A stretch of 32,327 bases of DNA from Dehalococcoidia bacterium (GCA_030648205.1 JAUSIH010000057.1:1-32327), one strand, 5' to 3'; counted from the first letter of the stretch, positions 1-7,971 are shown. Made by a program: numbers and translations. The notes: generated by a model from the letters alone, not told the origin.

Positions 1-578
1 GCCGACTTGATGAGCTGGAACTGCTCGCGGCGGAGCAGTCTCCTGTCGTCGGAGCTCTTGCGCTTGAAGTTCCACAACACGTCCTGGGCGGTGAACTCCC
101 TGCCGTTCACGGGCTCCATGTTGTGCCACTTGACGCCCCTGCGGAGTTTAAAGATGTATGTCTGAGCGTCGGGCGCCTCCCATGACTCGGCCAGGTCGGC
201 CACTATTTCGAGGTCGCCGTCCAGCGTGAGAAGCCCGTTATAAGCGGGCGTGACGACGGGCGCCCACCACGGCGCGCCACGCCAGTGGTCCGTGTCCAGG
301 CTGTCGGGGAAGTTCTCCGCTACGCGGGTGAGCGTGCCGCCGTACTTGGGCGCTCCCGCGGGCGGCTGGACGGCCGCCACCGTGGGGGCGGGCGCCGCAC
401 GGGGGACTTGGGGCGCCGGGGCGGGGGCGGCGGCCGGCGGTTGCGCGGGAGACGGCGCACGGGGCTGCGCGGCGGGCGCCGCGGGTGCGGCAGGCGCCGG
501 CGCGGCGGCGGGCGCGCACGCCGCTATGATGAGCGCGACGGTGATACCCAAAACCACGAGCAGGTTCAGGCGAAGCAT
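1..578 (-). CDS. Peptide ABC transporter substrate-binding lipoprotein (C-terminus beyond window)
   Basis: Extracytoplasmic solute-binding protein family 5 (DppA/OppA type), the part of an ABC importer that captures peptides or similar ligands at the outer membrane face. The reading frame opens at an ATG behind AAGGAGGG. It begins with a short hydrophobic signal and a lipobox ending IIAAC, so Cys21 should be lipidated. A long Ala/Pro linker (about residues 22-75) follows, and then the family start, KYGGTLTRVAENFPDSLDT, and the sequence WEAPDAQTYIFKLRRGVKW. The frame stays open to the window edge, so about 190 residues are seen of the roughly 550-600 usual for the family. It lies 18 bases downstream of the permease gene on the same strand and is probably co-transcribed with it. 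The ligand cannot be told from sequence. Confidence 0.9.
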   Translation of the reverse strand, partial: MLRLNLLVVLGITVALIIAACAPAAAPAPAAPAAPAAQPRAPSPAQPPAAAPAPAPQVPRAAPAPTVAAVQPPAGAPKYGGTLTRVAENFPDSLDTDHWRGAPWWAPVVTPAYNGLLTLDGDLEIVADLAESWEAPDAQTYIFKLRRGVKWHNMEPVNGREFTAQDVLWNFKRKSSDDRRLLRREQFQLIKS

Positions 579-596
579 GAAGTCCCTCCTTCCAGA

Positions 597-1541
597 CTAC
601 CTATAGCGAATCCGGGGGTCGAGATACGCGTACAGCAGGTCCACGAACAGGTTGGTGGTCAAAAACACTCCCGCGATGATGACCATCGCGCCCTGGAGAA
701 GGACAAAGTCCCGCTGGCGGATGCTGTCCAGGACCAGACGCCCCACGCCCGGCAGCGTGAATATGGTCTCGATAATCACGCTCCCGGCCAGCAGGTGGCC
801 GAACTCGAATCCCACGAGCGTGAGGACAGGGATGGATGCGTTTTTCAGGACGTGACGCATTGTGACAGTGAACTCGGCAAGCCCTTTGGCCCAGGCCGTC
901 CGCACGTAGTCCTGCCGCAGGACCTCAAGCACGCACGAGCGCGTCATGCGCATGGTGAACGCGGCGAAGTAAAAGCCGAGGGCCAGCGCCGGAAATGCGA
1001 ACTGCTGGAGGTTGCTCCACGGGTCCTCCCACAAGGGACGGTACACCGCCGGAGGCGTCCATGTGAAAAGCACGGACGGGCCGAACAGGAGCAGCGTGCC
1101 GAGCCAGAAGCTCGGTATCGCCAGGCCGGCAATGGCCACCACTCGGCTCGCATGGTCCATCCATGTGTCCTGACGGATGGCGGCCAGGATGCCGGCAGGG
1201 ATGGCGACGAGAAGGGAGACCGCCGTCCCCAGTAGAGCAAGCTCCACCGTGATGGGCGCGGCGAGGGCTATCTCCTCCAGGACGGGCGTCTCTTTCCAGA
1301 AAGACATGCCGAAGTCGCCCCGGAGGGCGCCCCACAGCCAGCGCAGGTACTGTTCATGAATCGGGCGGGCGAGACCCAGCTTCTCCTTAAACGCGAGCAG
1401 GTCCTCTCGCTTCATCTCATCTCCGAACTTGGCGTCAACAACATCTCCGGGTATGACCCATATCATCAGAAAAACAAGCAGGGAGATGCCCAGGATGGCT
1501 GGGATGAACAGTACCAGGCGACGGAGAATGTATTGGCTCAT
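597..1541 (-). CDS. Peptide/nickel-type ABC transporter permease (DppB family)
   Basis: Inner-membrane permease of the DppB/OppB family, one of two membrane subunits of an ABC importer. It starts MSQYILRRLVLFIPAILG, the typical N-terminus of the family, and has about six hydrophobic segments in 314 residues. The coupling loop, around VRTAWAKGLAEFTVTMRHVL, and the family ending with LDPRIRY are visible. I chose the ATG at 1541, which has GGAG about 9 bases upstream. The frame stays open for 40 codons further upstream, but those residues are polar and unlike the family. The binding-protein gene follows after 18 bases. The second permease and the ATPases are not in the window and may lie beyond the left edge. 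Confidence 0.9.
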   Translation of the reverse strand: MSQYILRRLVLFIPAILGISLLVFLMIWVIPGDVVDAKFGDEMKREDLLAFKEKLGLARPIHEQYLRWLWGALRGDFGMSFWKETPVLEEIALAAPITVELALLGTAVSLLVAIPAGILAAIRQDTWMDHASRVVAIAGLAIPSFWLGTLLLFGPSVLFTWTPPAVYRPLWEDPWSNLQQFAFPALALGFYFAAFTMRMTRSCVLEVLRQDYVRTAWAKGLAEFTVTMRHVLKNASIPVLTLVGFEFGHLLAGSVIIETIFTLPGVGRLVLDSIRQRDFVLLQGAMVIIAGVFLTTNLFVDLLYAYLDPRIRYR

Positions 1542-1662
1542 GCCGTTCGCTCCAGGTCTGCTGCTAACTCGTGATCGCTCAGGCGATTCAACCGCGACCA
1601 ATGCACCGCTGGATTTTTTGCATGTAAACCGCCGATAATCGTGACTTGATGCATCCTTCATA

Positions 1663-1684
1663 TAACCAATCGAATAATTGGTTA
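1663..1684. promoter_or_regulatory. Inverted repeat, candidate operator upstream of the peptide transporter
   Basis: A perfect 8-base inverted repeat, TAACCAAT and ATTGGTTA, separated by 6 bases. It is an AT-rich island in a GC-rich 350-base gap between two divergent genes (permease at 1541 on minus, the ATP-cone gene at 1892 on plus). Its size and symmetry fit a dimeric repressor site. There is no regulator gene next to it. Nothing else in 1542-1891 stands out apart from the ribosome site of the plus-strand gene. Confidence 0.45.
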
Positions 1685-1891
1685 CGCGGGCGTCGCCAGA
1701 TTGCGGCTTAGGTTAGCAGGTCTCTTCGCGCATGTCAATCTGCCGCGCCACGCATTGCGGCGCTCCTCCGGCGCGTCGCGCTACCCCTTGCCGGAGACGT
1801 ACCGCGGAAGCGGTTGGGCGAGCGCCGCCGTTGCGGAAGGTGCGTCCAGACCGCGGACCCGCGGCGGAAAGCAGGGATGGGAGGTGACACG

Positions 1892-2386
1892 ATGGCGCTA
1901 GGGCCGACCATCCAGCAGGTGCGCAAGCGCGACGGCCATCTGGAGCCGTTCATGCCCTGGAAGATCGCTCAGGCCATCGGGAAGGCGCTGCGCGCGAGCC
2001 AGGAGGCGGACGGAGAGCGGGCGCGCATCCTCTCGGCGCATGTCGTGGGCAGGGTCGAGGACCGCTTTCGGAGGCGCATCCCCGGCGTCGAGAGCATCCA
2101 GGACATCGTGGAAGAGACGCTGATTCAGCATGGACTTGCCCAGACAGCCAAAGCCTCTATTCTGTACCGGCAGCGCCGCACCGAGATTCGGGAGGCAAAG
2201 AAGCTCCTTGGCATCCAGAACGACCTGAATCTGACCGTCAACGCGGTCACCGTCCTGGAGAAGCGCTACCTGCTGCGCGACGACGAGGGGCGCGTCGTCG
2301 AGACGCCGGGGCCTGTCTCCGAAGCATGCCATCGGCCACGTTTTCCCGCGTGTCCTGTCTTGTTCGTCTGCGTAACGGTAGCGTAG
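1892..2386 (+). CDS. ATP-cone protein, truncated N-terminus of a class II ribonucleotide reductase
   Basis: The first 120 or so residues form an ATP-cone domain, the nucleotide-binding regulatory domain of ribonucleotide reductases and NrdR; VRKRDGHLEPFMPWKIAQAI and SIQDIVEETLIQHG are recognisable. It continues with DLNLTVNAVTVLEKRYLLRD and DEGRVVETP, which match the start of the catalytic domain of B12-dependent (NrdJ-type) reductases. After ETP the similarity stops. About 23 unrelated residues and a stop follow, and I find no continuation in the other two frames before folC. The total is 164 residues against many hundreds for a full enzyme. The ATG has GGAGGTG 6 bases upstream, so it may still be translated. 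It is most likely a deletion remnant, or less likely a stand-alone ATP-cone regulator. No catalytic cysteine region is present. Confidence 0.7.
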   Translation: MALGPTIQQVRKRDGHLEPFMPWKIAQAIGKALRASQEADGERARILSAHVVGRVEDRFRRRIPGVESIQDIVEETLIQHGLAQTAKASILYRQRRTEIREAKKLLGIQNDLNLTVNAVTVLEKRYLLRDDEGRVVETPGPVSEACHRPRFPACPVLFVCVTVA

Positions 2387-2432
2387 CGGGCTGCCCTGCA
2401 AGCGGGACAGGCCTCTGCAACGCCGGCCTCTA

Positions 2433-2441
2433 TGGTAGAAT
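2433..2441 (+). promoter_or_regulatory. Extended -10 promoter giving a near-leaderless folC mRNA
   Basis: TGGTAGAAT is an extended -10 element (TG, one base, TAGAAT). It ends 9 bases before the folC ATG, so transcription would start about 3 bases before the start codon. No Shine-Dalgarno sequence lies in the gap and there is no good -35 element, which fits an extended -10 promoter and leaderless or nearly leaderless translation. Confidence 0.55.
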
Positions 2442-2450
2442 GGAATAGCT

Positions 2451-3818
2451 ATGCTTACCGCCTATCAGTCGGCGTTGACATGGGTGCTGAGCTTTGCCGA
2501 TTACGAGAGAAACCCCGTGGTCAAGTACTCGTCGGCGGAGTTCAACCTGCCGCGGATGGAAGCTCTGCTGGCCCGGTTGGCTAACCCGCACCGTGCGTCG
2601 CCCGTTATACATATCGCCGGGACCAAAGGCAAGGGCAGCACGGCGGCGCTTGTTGCGTCCGCGCTGTCCAAGGCCGGCTACAGAGTCGGCCTGTACACGT
2701 CACCGCATCTGCATACGTTTCGAGAGCGCATGCGGATAGGGCGGCGCCTGATTACCGAGGAGGAGGTGGCGGCGCTGGTGGCGCGGCTTCGGCCAGAGGC
2801 GGAGACTCTGAATGCTCAGGGGACGTTGGGGCAGGTGACGACCTTTGAGCTTATCACGGCGCTGGCCTTTCTCTTCTTTGAGGGGAGGGTGGACGTTCAG
2901 GTGTTGGAAGTGGGCCTGGGCGGCAGGTTGGACTCCACGAACGTGTGCCAGCCCGAGGTCTGCGTTATCACCAGCCTGAGCTATGACCACACGCAGATCC
3001 TGGGACGAACGCTATCCGAGATAGCCTATGAGAAGGCGGGCATCCTGAAGGCGGGGGCTCTGGCGGTGAGCGCGCCCCAGGCGCCGGAGGCTATGGCTGT
3101 GGTCGAGGATGCTGCTTGGAGCAAGGGTGTGCCCCTGACGGTGGCGGGCCGCGACGTGACATGGGAACCAATCCGGCAAGACCTGGACGGCCAATCGGTA
3201 CGCATCCAGGGACTGCGGGACTCCTATGATATATGGCTTCCCCTGCTGGGCGACCATCAGGTGGAGAACGCGGCGGTGGCTGTGGCGACGCTGGAGCTGG
3301 CCGGGCGTCGAGGCCTGATCGTGCCCGCCTACGCCATCATCGCGGGGTTCCGTGACGTCTCCTGGCCGGGCCGCCTGCAGGTGCTGGAGCGCAAGCCCCT
3401 GGTGATTGCGGACGGAGCGCACAACCCGTACTCCATGGCGTGTCTGCGGAACGCCCTTCGCGGGCATTTTCCCTTTCGCAAGGCCTTTGTCGTTATAGGG
3501 TTGTCGGCGGACAAGGACGCGCCGGGTATTCTGCACGAGTTGGCGTCGCTGGGGTGCAAGCTCATCGCCGTGCGCTCACGGCACCCGCGGGCCGCGGACC
3601 CGGCACAGCTTGTCGCCGAGGCCCGGCGTCTGGGCATGGAGGCCGTGAGCGCGCCGACGGTCGCGGACGGCCTGGCTTTGGCCCGCCGAGAGGCGCAACC
3701 GGACGACCTGGTCTGCGCGACGGGGTCGCTCTTCGTGGCGGCGGAGGCCATCGAGGCCGTGTGCGGCATTACGCCCGAGGTCCTGCCGCTGCCCTCGAAG
3801 GTTGCGCCCGCGCGCTAA
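2451..3818 (+). CDS. folC: Bifunctional folylpolyglutamate synthase/dihydrofolate synthase
   Basis: Cytoplasmic ATP-dependent ligase of the Mur ligase superfamily that adds glutamate to dihydropteroate and to folates. The 455-residue length is normal. The P-loop HIAGTKGKGST lies at residues 54-64, followed by the family motif LYTSPHLHTFRERM. The central domain has EVGLGGRLDSTN and ITSLSYDHTQILG, where the folate family carries its metal and ATP ligands. The C-terminal Mur ligase domain carries DGAHNPYSM, whose His and Asn are diagnostic. The start codon sits directly behind an extended -10 promoter without a ribosome site. fabF follows after 21 bases, so the two are probably one transcript. 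Confidence 0.95.
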   Translation: MLTAYQSALTWVLSFADYERNPVVKYSSAEFNLPRMEALLARLANPHRASPVIHIAGTKGKGSTAALVASALSKAGYRVGLYTSPHLHTFRERMRIGRRLITEEEVAALVARLRPEAETLNAQGTLGQVTTFELITALAFLFFEGRVDVQVLEVGLGGRLDSTNVCQPEVCVITSLSYDHTQILGRTLSEIAYEKAGILKAGALAVSAPQAPEAMAVVEDAAWSKGVPLTVAGRDVTWEPIRQDLDGQSVRIQGLRDSYDIWLPLLGDHQVENAAVAVATLELAGRRGLIVPAYAIIAGFRDVSWPGRLQVLERKPLVIADGAHNPYSMACLRNALRGHFPFRKAFVVIGLSADKDAPGILHELASLGCKLIAVRSRHPRAADPAQLVAEARRLGMEAVSAPTVADGLALARREAQPDDLVCATGSLFVAAEAIEAVCGITPEVLPLPSKVAPAR

Positions 3819-3839
3819 GTAATCACCTGAGGAGTCGTC

Positions 3840-5126
3840 ATGACCCCTGGTTTTGAGAATCTGGACCCGCTTGTCCGACCCCGACGACGCGACCGACGGG
3901 TCGTTGTCACGGGCATGGGCGTCATATCGCCCATCGGCAATACGCTGGAAGAGTACTGGCGCGGGCTGCTGACGGGCAAGTCGGGCATCGCCCGCGTGAC
4001 CTTCTGCGACTCTTCGGACTATCCGACCAAGATAGCTGGCGAGGTCAAGGACTTTGATCCGACCCTGTACCTCAATCCCAAGGAAGCACGTCGGCTGGCG
4101 CGCTTCACTCAGTTCGCTGTTGCCGCGACGCGGATGGCCCTGGCGCATGCGCAGCTTGATCCGGCGAAGCTGAAGCCGGACCGCGCCGGAGTGCTGCTTG
4201 GCAACGGTAACGGCGGATTCCCGACGGTTGAGGAGGGCGTTCGCGCGCTGGTGAGCAAGGGTGGGAGGCGGACAAGCCCGTTCTTCATGCCCATGATCCT
4301 GCCGAACATGGCGGCGTCCCAGGTCAGCATCAGCTTTGGACTCAAGGGCTATAACTCCACCATCGTGACTGCCTGCGCCGCGGGGACCCAGGCCACGGGT
4401 GACGCGGTGGAGGTCATCCGCCGCGGCGCCTGCGATGTGATGGTCGCGGGCGGGACAGAGGCGGGCATGACGGAGATTGGCCTGGCGGGGTTTTGCGCCA
4501 TGCGAGCCATGAGCACGCGCAATGACGAGCCTGCTCGAGCCAGCCGTCCCTTCGACGCGCTGCGCGACGGGTTCGTGGCGTCCGAGGGGGCCGCGGTGTT
4601 GGTGCTGGAGAGCCTGGAGCACGCAGTCAACCGGGGCGCGCTTATCCTGGCGGAGATGTCAGGCTACGGCGTCTCCTCCGATGCGTACCACGCTGTCCAG
4701 CCCTCGCCGGACGGGGCGAGCGCCGCGCTGGCAATGCAGCGGGCCATCGCGGACGCGGGCATTCAGCCCACGGACGTTGACTATATCAACGCCCACGGCA
4801 CATCCACGCCGCTGAACGATGCGGTGGAGACGGCGGCCATCAAGAGCGTATTCGGGGAACACGCCTACCGCGTGCCGGTAAGCTCTACCAAGTCCATGAT
4901 CGGCCATGCTCTGGGCGCCGCGGGCGCGCTGGAGGCGGTGGCCTGCGTCAAGATGATTCAGGAGGGTGTCCTGCACCCAACGACAAACTACGAAAATCCG
5001 GACCCGGCGTGCGACCTTGACTATGTGCCCGGAAAGGCGCGGCCCGCGAGGCTGCGGCATGTACTCAAGAACAGCTTTGGCTTCGGAGGGCAGAACGCCT
5101 GCCTGGTGGTAAGCAAGTACGAGTAG
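3840..5126 (+). CDS. fabF: Beta-ketoacyl-[ACP] synthase II
   Basis: Condensing enzyme of type II fatty acid synthesis that joins malonyl-ACP to the growing acyl chain. The 428-residue protein has the thiolase fold and the full Cys-His-His triad: Cys179 in TIVTACAAGT, His319 in INAHGTSTPLND, and His356 in KSMIGHALGAAGA. The glycine-rich end NSFGFGGQNACLV is also typical. An N-terminal extension of about 20 residues precedes VVVTGMGVISPIG. Its ATG lies just behind GAGGAGTCGTC. It follows folC closely and ends at a strong terminator. No other fab genes or acyl carrier protein are next to it, so it is separate from a fab operon. A specialised ketosynthase is possible, but the sequence looks like ordinary FabF. 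Confidence 0.93.
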   Translation: MTPGFENLDPLVRPRRRDRRVVVTGMGVISPIGNTLEEYWRGLLTGKSGIARVTFCDSSDYPTKIAGEVKDFDPTLYLNPKEARRLARFTQFAVAATRMALAHAQLDPAKLKPDRAGVLLGNGNGGFPTVEEGVRALVSKGGRRTSPFFMPMILPNMAASQVSISFGLKGYNSTIVTACAAGTQATGDAVEVIRRGACDVMVAGGTEAGMTEIGLAGFCAMRAMSTRNDEPARASRPFDALRDGFVASEGAAVLVLESLEHAVNRGALILAEMSGYGVSSDAYHAVQPSPDGASAALAMQRAIADAGIQPTDVDYINAHGTSTPLNDAVETAAIKSVFGEHAYRVPVSSTKSMIGHALGAAGALEAVACVKMIQEGVLHPTTNYENPDPACDLDYVPGKARPARLRHVLKNSFGFGGQNACLVVSKYE

Positions 5127-5148
5127 TAGTCCGCCGTCACGGACGCGG

Positions 5149-5188
5149 AAGAGGGGCCTGCCGTGTTGCGGCGGGCCCCTCTTGTTTT
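5149..5188 (+). terminator. Rho-independent terminator after fabF
   Basis: A 15-base stem, AAGAGGGGCCTGCCG paired with CGGCGGGCCCCTCTT (one G-T pair), with a 5-base loop, followed by GTTTT. It ends the folC-fabF unit. Confidence 0.88.
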
Positions 5189-5259
5189 GCGCGCGACATA
5201 ACACGCGCCAGTGTCGAGCGGTGCTGACGCTCGCGCCGACGGATGCGGCTGGCAGGTCG

Positions 5260-5520
5260 CTAGACTGTCAGCGGCGCGGAGGCGAGGGCTTCTTTGGAAA
5301 GCATCTCATGCATGATGCGCTGGACTGCCATGACGTGGGAGCACGTGCTATGGGTGGGAAAGAAGTGGCAGGTGCATGACCAGGAACCGTCTTGGAAGCT
5401 GAGGGTGTAGTCGTCGTGGTCGCCTTTGAACCGGGCGGAGAAGTCCGTAAAGTTGATCCGGTGGCGCTCTTCGGCATACCGCTTGGCCTTCTCAATCTTC
5501 CCGATCAGGCTGGAGTACAT
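5260..5520 (-). CDS. Small SWIM zinc-finger protein
   Basis: An 86-residue protein with a SWIM motif: Cys49, Cys51, Cys60 and His62 in SCTCHFFPTHSTCSH, giving C-x-C-x8-C-x-H. SWIM fingers bind zinc and usually mediate contacts with DNA or protein. The N-terminal part is basic and helical, and the middle DDYTLSFQDGSWSCTC is the usual strand pair leading into the finger. The ATG has an excellent AAGGAGGA ribosome site, and a good promoter lies about 60 bases upstream. It stands alone between two terminators, so it is its own transcription unit. Short SWIM-only proteins have no established role that I know of; a nucleic-acid-binding regulator is a guess. Confidence 0.85.
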   Translation of the reverse strand: MYSSLIGKIEKAKRYAEERHRINFTDFSARFKGDHDDYTLSFQDGSWSCTCHFFPTHSTCSHVMAVQRIMHEMLSKEALASAPLTV

Positions 5521-5583
5521 GGCTCCTCCTTACATGGATTGAGTACTACCGGGTCCGTGCGCCTTTTGCCTTCCCTTGACTGC

Positions 5584-5612
5584 ATTCTACTCCCCGCACC
5601 TAAAACGGTCAA
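5584..5612 (-). promoter_or_regulatory. Promoter of the SWIM-finger gene
   Basis: On the minus strand, TTGACC and TAGAAT are separated by exactly 17 bases. Transcription would start near 5577 and give a leader of about 57 bases before the start at 5520. This is one of the two best vegetative-type promoters in the window. Confidence 0.72.
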
Positions 5613-5663
5613 CTCGAAGGGCCAGACATGCGGGGCCAGGACGTTGGGTCGGGCACGCGCGCC

Positions 5664-5696
5664 CCAACAAAAACGCCTCGCGGTCGGCGAGGCGTT
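5664..5696 (-). terminator. Rho-independent terminator after the sortase gene
   Basis: On the minus strand, a perfect 10-base stem AACGCCTCGC/GCGAGGCGTT with a 5-base loop is followed by TTTGTTG just after the paired TT. It lies 25 bases past the sortase stop codon. Confidence 0.9.
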
Positions 5697-5720
5697 CGCA
5701 AACGGTAGTGCGCTCATCTC

Positions 5721-6632
5721 TTACTTGCCGCCGTCCAGCGGCGACATCGCCACCAGACGCGACCGGATGATGAGCCGGTCCCAATAGGCGTAGTCCGGGT
5801 AGCAGGTGATGAGGGTCACGGTAGGCTCAGCGGTCTGGGCGAACACGTCGAGCGCTTCCGGCTTGACCAACTCCCACCCTACTACTCTGTAAAGGAACTT
5901 GGCTTTGTCAGTCGAAATGATGATGTCCACAGCCTGCCCCGCGTCCAGCAACTTGGGAATCTCCGGCAGGCGCTTGAAGACTTCACCCTCACGCAGGAGG
6001 GGGCTGCTGATATGGCCGGACATGACTATGTTGCCCAACTCTCCAGGGTTGGCCGTGCCCTTGTGGTGTCCCACGGCCCACTTGGCTATCTCCCACTCCA
6101 GCACGCCGTCCTTCCAGACGGTGCCTACCTCCACCACCTTCGAGTCGACGGCTATAGCCGGTATCTGGATGCGGACCGCGGGCGGCGCGACCTCCAGCGT
6201 CCTGGGCAGCGTGTCCCAGTTGACGTATTGCATGCCCACGCCATCTGGCGTGGGGGCGTTGCCGGAAGTGGCCGGGCTGAGCGCGGCGCTGGCCAGCTTG
6301 ACCGCGGGATAAAGCTCAACCGAGGGGCCGTCAAACGCGCTGCGTGAAGACGCAGGCGCGGACGACGGGTTGGAAGCAGGAGCGGCGCTCGCGGGTACAG
6401 AGACCGACTTGACAGACTCCCAGCCGGCGGGAATGTCCTTCGTGAGAGCCGCGGGGTTCGCCGTACGGGCCAGTCCGTTGAACTGGGCGTAGGCGCTGAG
6501 GGAGAGACCGTAGTAAGCGGCGGTACCGCCCATCAGCAGGCCGCCGACGGCGAGGGAGGCAATGCCCAGGAAGCGACGCTTGCCAGGTTGCAGCCGGTTT
6601 GGGGCGCTTAGCAGCCTCGACAGTATGGACAC
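5721..6632 (-). CDS. Sortase family transpeptidase
   Basis: Membrane-anchored cysteine transpeptidase that attaches secreted proteins or joins them into polymers at the cell surface. One hydrophobic segment (about residues 20-45) anchors the N-terminus. A low-complexity Ala/Ser/Pro linker (about 75-110) leads to the sortase domain (about 150-300). The catalytic residues are His207 in NIVMSGHISS, Cys277 in TLITCYP and an Arg in DRLIIRSRL (R290 or R292). I chose the GTG start at 6632 because it has GGGGAGG 5 bases upstream; upstream codons lie inside the preceding gene. It begins 11 bases after the acyl-CoA dehydrogenase stop and ends at a terminator, so it is probably read from the same promoter. 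I see no LPxTG substrate in the window. The class (D, E or other) cannot be settled by eye. Confidence 0.88.
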   Translation of the reverse strand: MSILSRLLSAPNRLQPGKRRFLGIASLAVGGLLMGGTAAYYGLSLSAYAQFNGLARTANPAALTKDIPAGWESVKSVSVPASAAPASNPSSAPASSRSAFDGPSVELYPAVKLASAALSPATSGNAPTPDGVGMQYVNWDTLPRTLEVAPPAVRIQIPAIAVDSKVVEVGTVWKDGVLEWEIAKWAVGHHKGTANPGELGNIVMSGHISSPLLREGEVFKRLPEIPKLLDAGQAVDIIISTDKAKFLYRVVGWELVKPEALDVFAQTAEPTVTLITCYPDYAYWDRLIIRSRLVAMSPLDGGK

Positions 6633-6643
6633 CGTCGCCTCCC

Positions 6644-7792
6644 CTATACGCCCATGTTGCGTGCTATCACCATGCGGAGCACCTCCGACGTGCCCTCCCC
6701 GATGGTCATCGCCTTCGCGTCCCGGTAGAACCGGTTGATGGGTGTTTCCCTCATGAAACCATATCCCCCGTGGATTTGCAAGCCCTCGTCCGCGGCCTTG
6801 ACCGCTATCTCGGACGAGAAGAGCTTGGCCATTGCGGCTTCCTGCGTGAACGGCGCGCCCTTGTCCTGGAGAAATGCGGCCTTGTAGGTGATGAGCCGGG
6901 CCAACTCCACGTTCACCGCCATGTCGGAGAGCTTGAACTGGATCGCCTGGAACTTGCTGATTGTCTGCCCGAACGCGACCCGCTGTTTGGCGTAGGCGTG
7001 GGACAGGTCCAGGCAGCCCTGCGCGATCCCCGTGCACAGCCCCGCCACCGCCACGCGGCCCCGGTCCAGCACGACCATGAACTGGCGCAGCCCGGCGCCT
7101 CGCTTGCCGACGAGGTTCGCTTCGGGCACACGGCAGTCGTCGAACCGAAGCTCACGCGTGTCGGATGCGCGCCAGCCCATCTTCTTGTACGGCTTGCTGA
7201 CGCTGTAGCCCGGCGTGCCCGTGGGCACCAGGATGGTGCTGAACTCTTTGCCGCCCTGGGGTCGCGTGCCCGTGACGGCGGCCACGGTCACGAACGTGGT
7301 CATCTCCGTGCCCGCGTTCGTGATAAAGCACTTGCTGCCGTTGATGACCCAATTCCCGTTCTGGACTGACGCGGTGCTCTGCATGCTCCGGTTGTCCGAG
7401 CCTCCTGACGGCTCGGTCAGGCCGAACGCCCCCAGCGTCTTGCCCTGCGCCAGGGGCGTGAGCCAGCGCTTCTTCTGCTCCTCGGTGCCGTACAGGAGGA
7501 GCGGCATGCCGCCCAGGGTGACGTCCGCCTCGATGGTGATGCCGACGGACGAGTCCACGCGCGCCAGTTCCTCTAGCGCGATGACGTAGGAGATGGTGTC
7601 AGCGCCGCCGCCGCCGTACTTTTCCGGGAAGGGCAGGCCCATGACGCCCAGCTCGCCGAGCTTGCGGATGATGTCGGTGGGGAACTCCTCCGCCTCGTCG
7701 TAGCGGGCGATGACGGGGGCGATCTCCTTCTGAGCGAAGTCGCGCACCAGCGTCTGGATGGCGATGTGCTGTTCCTGGAGGTCGAAGTCCAC
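6644..7792 (-). CDS. Acyl-CoA dehydrogenase
   Basis: FAD-dependent flavoenzyme that introduces the alpha-beta double bond into acyl-CoA and passes electrons to ETF. The 382-residue length is standard. Visible features are FGLTEPSGGSDNRSM (substrate and FAD region), KCFITNAG, the C-terminal helical domain RVAFGQTISKFQAIQFKL, and QIHGGYGFMRETPINRFYRD. The catalytic base is Glu366 in TIGEGTSEVLR, where most relatives have YEGT. The start is GTG with AGGAG 7 bases upstream. An extended -10 promoter lies just upstream. The sortase gene follows after 11 bases. Substrate chain length cannot be told. No ETF or thiolase genes are adjacent. Confidence 0.94.
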   Translation of the reverse strand: MDFDLQEQHIAIQTLVRDFAQKEIAPVIARYDEAEEFPTDIIRKLGELGVMGLPFPEKYGGGGADTISYVIALEELARVDSSVGITIEADVTLGGMPLLLYGTEEQKKRWLTPLAQGKTLGAFGLTEPSGGSDNRSMQSTASVQNGNWVINGSKCFITNAGTEMTTFVTVAAVTGTRPQGGKEFSTILVPTGTPGYSVSKPYKKMGWRASDTRELRFDDCRVPEANLVGKRGAGLRQFMVVLDRGRVAVAGLCTGIAQGCLDLSHAYAKQRVAFGQTISKFQAIQFKLSDMAVNVELARLITYKAAFLQDKGAPFTQEAAMAKLFSSEIAVKAADEGLQIHGGYGFMRETPINRFYRDAKAMTIGEGTSEVLRMVIARNMGV

Positions 7793-7829
7793 GGCGCGCT
7801 CCTGGAGGGAATGTGGCGGCTCCGGGAGA

Positions 7830-7838
7830 AGTATAACA
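7830..7838 (-). promoter_or_regulatory. Extended -10 promoter of the acyl-CoA dehydrogenase/sortase unit
   Basis: The minus strand reads TGTTATACT, an extended -10 element (TG, one base, TATACT), 38 bases upstream of the GTG start. No clear -35 element is seen. Confidence 0.5.
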
Positions 7839-7971
7839 CATATCTGAATCTATCGAGAGTGGGCGTCGTGTGCTGACCAAGGCAATCGCATTTTAGTGCG
7901 AGCGTTCATTCCCGTCCATCCGGTGAGTCCTTGAAGAAATGATGAAGGAAGCCCGCCGGTCCACCACCGTC

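Noticed and set aside
285-1235. Long plus-strand frame over the peptide transporter genes
   Set aside because: It is Arg/Gly-rich with no family resemblance and lies opposite a clear permease and binding protein.
6633-7037. N-terminal extension of the sortase
   Set aside because: It runs inside the acyl-CoA dehydrogenase gene; the GTG at 6632 has a good ribosome site.
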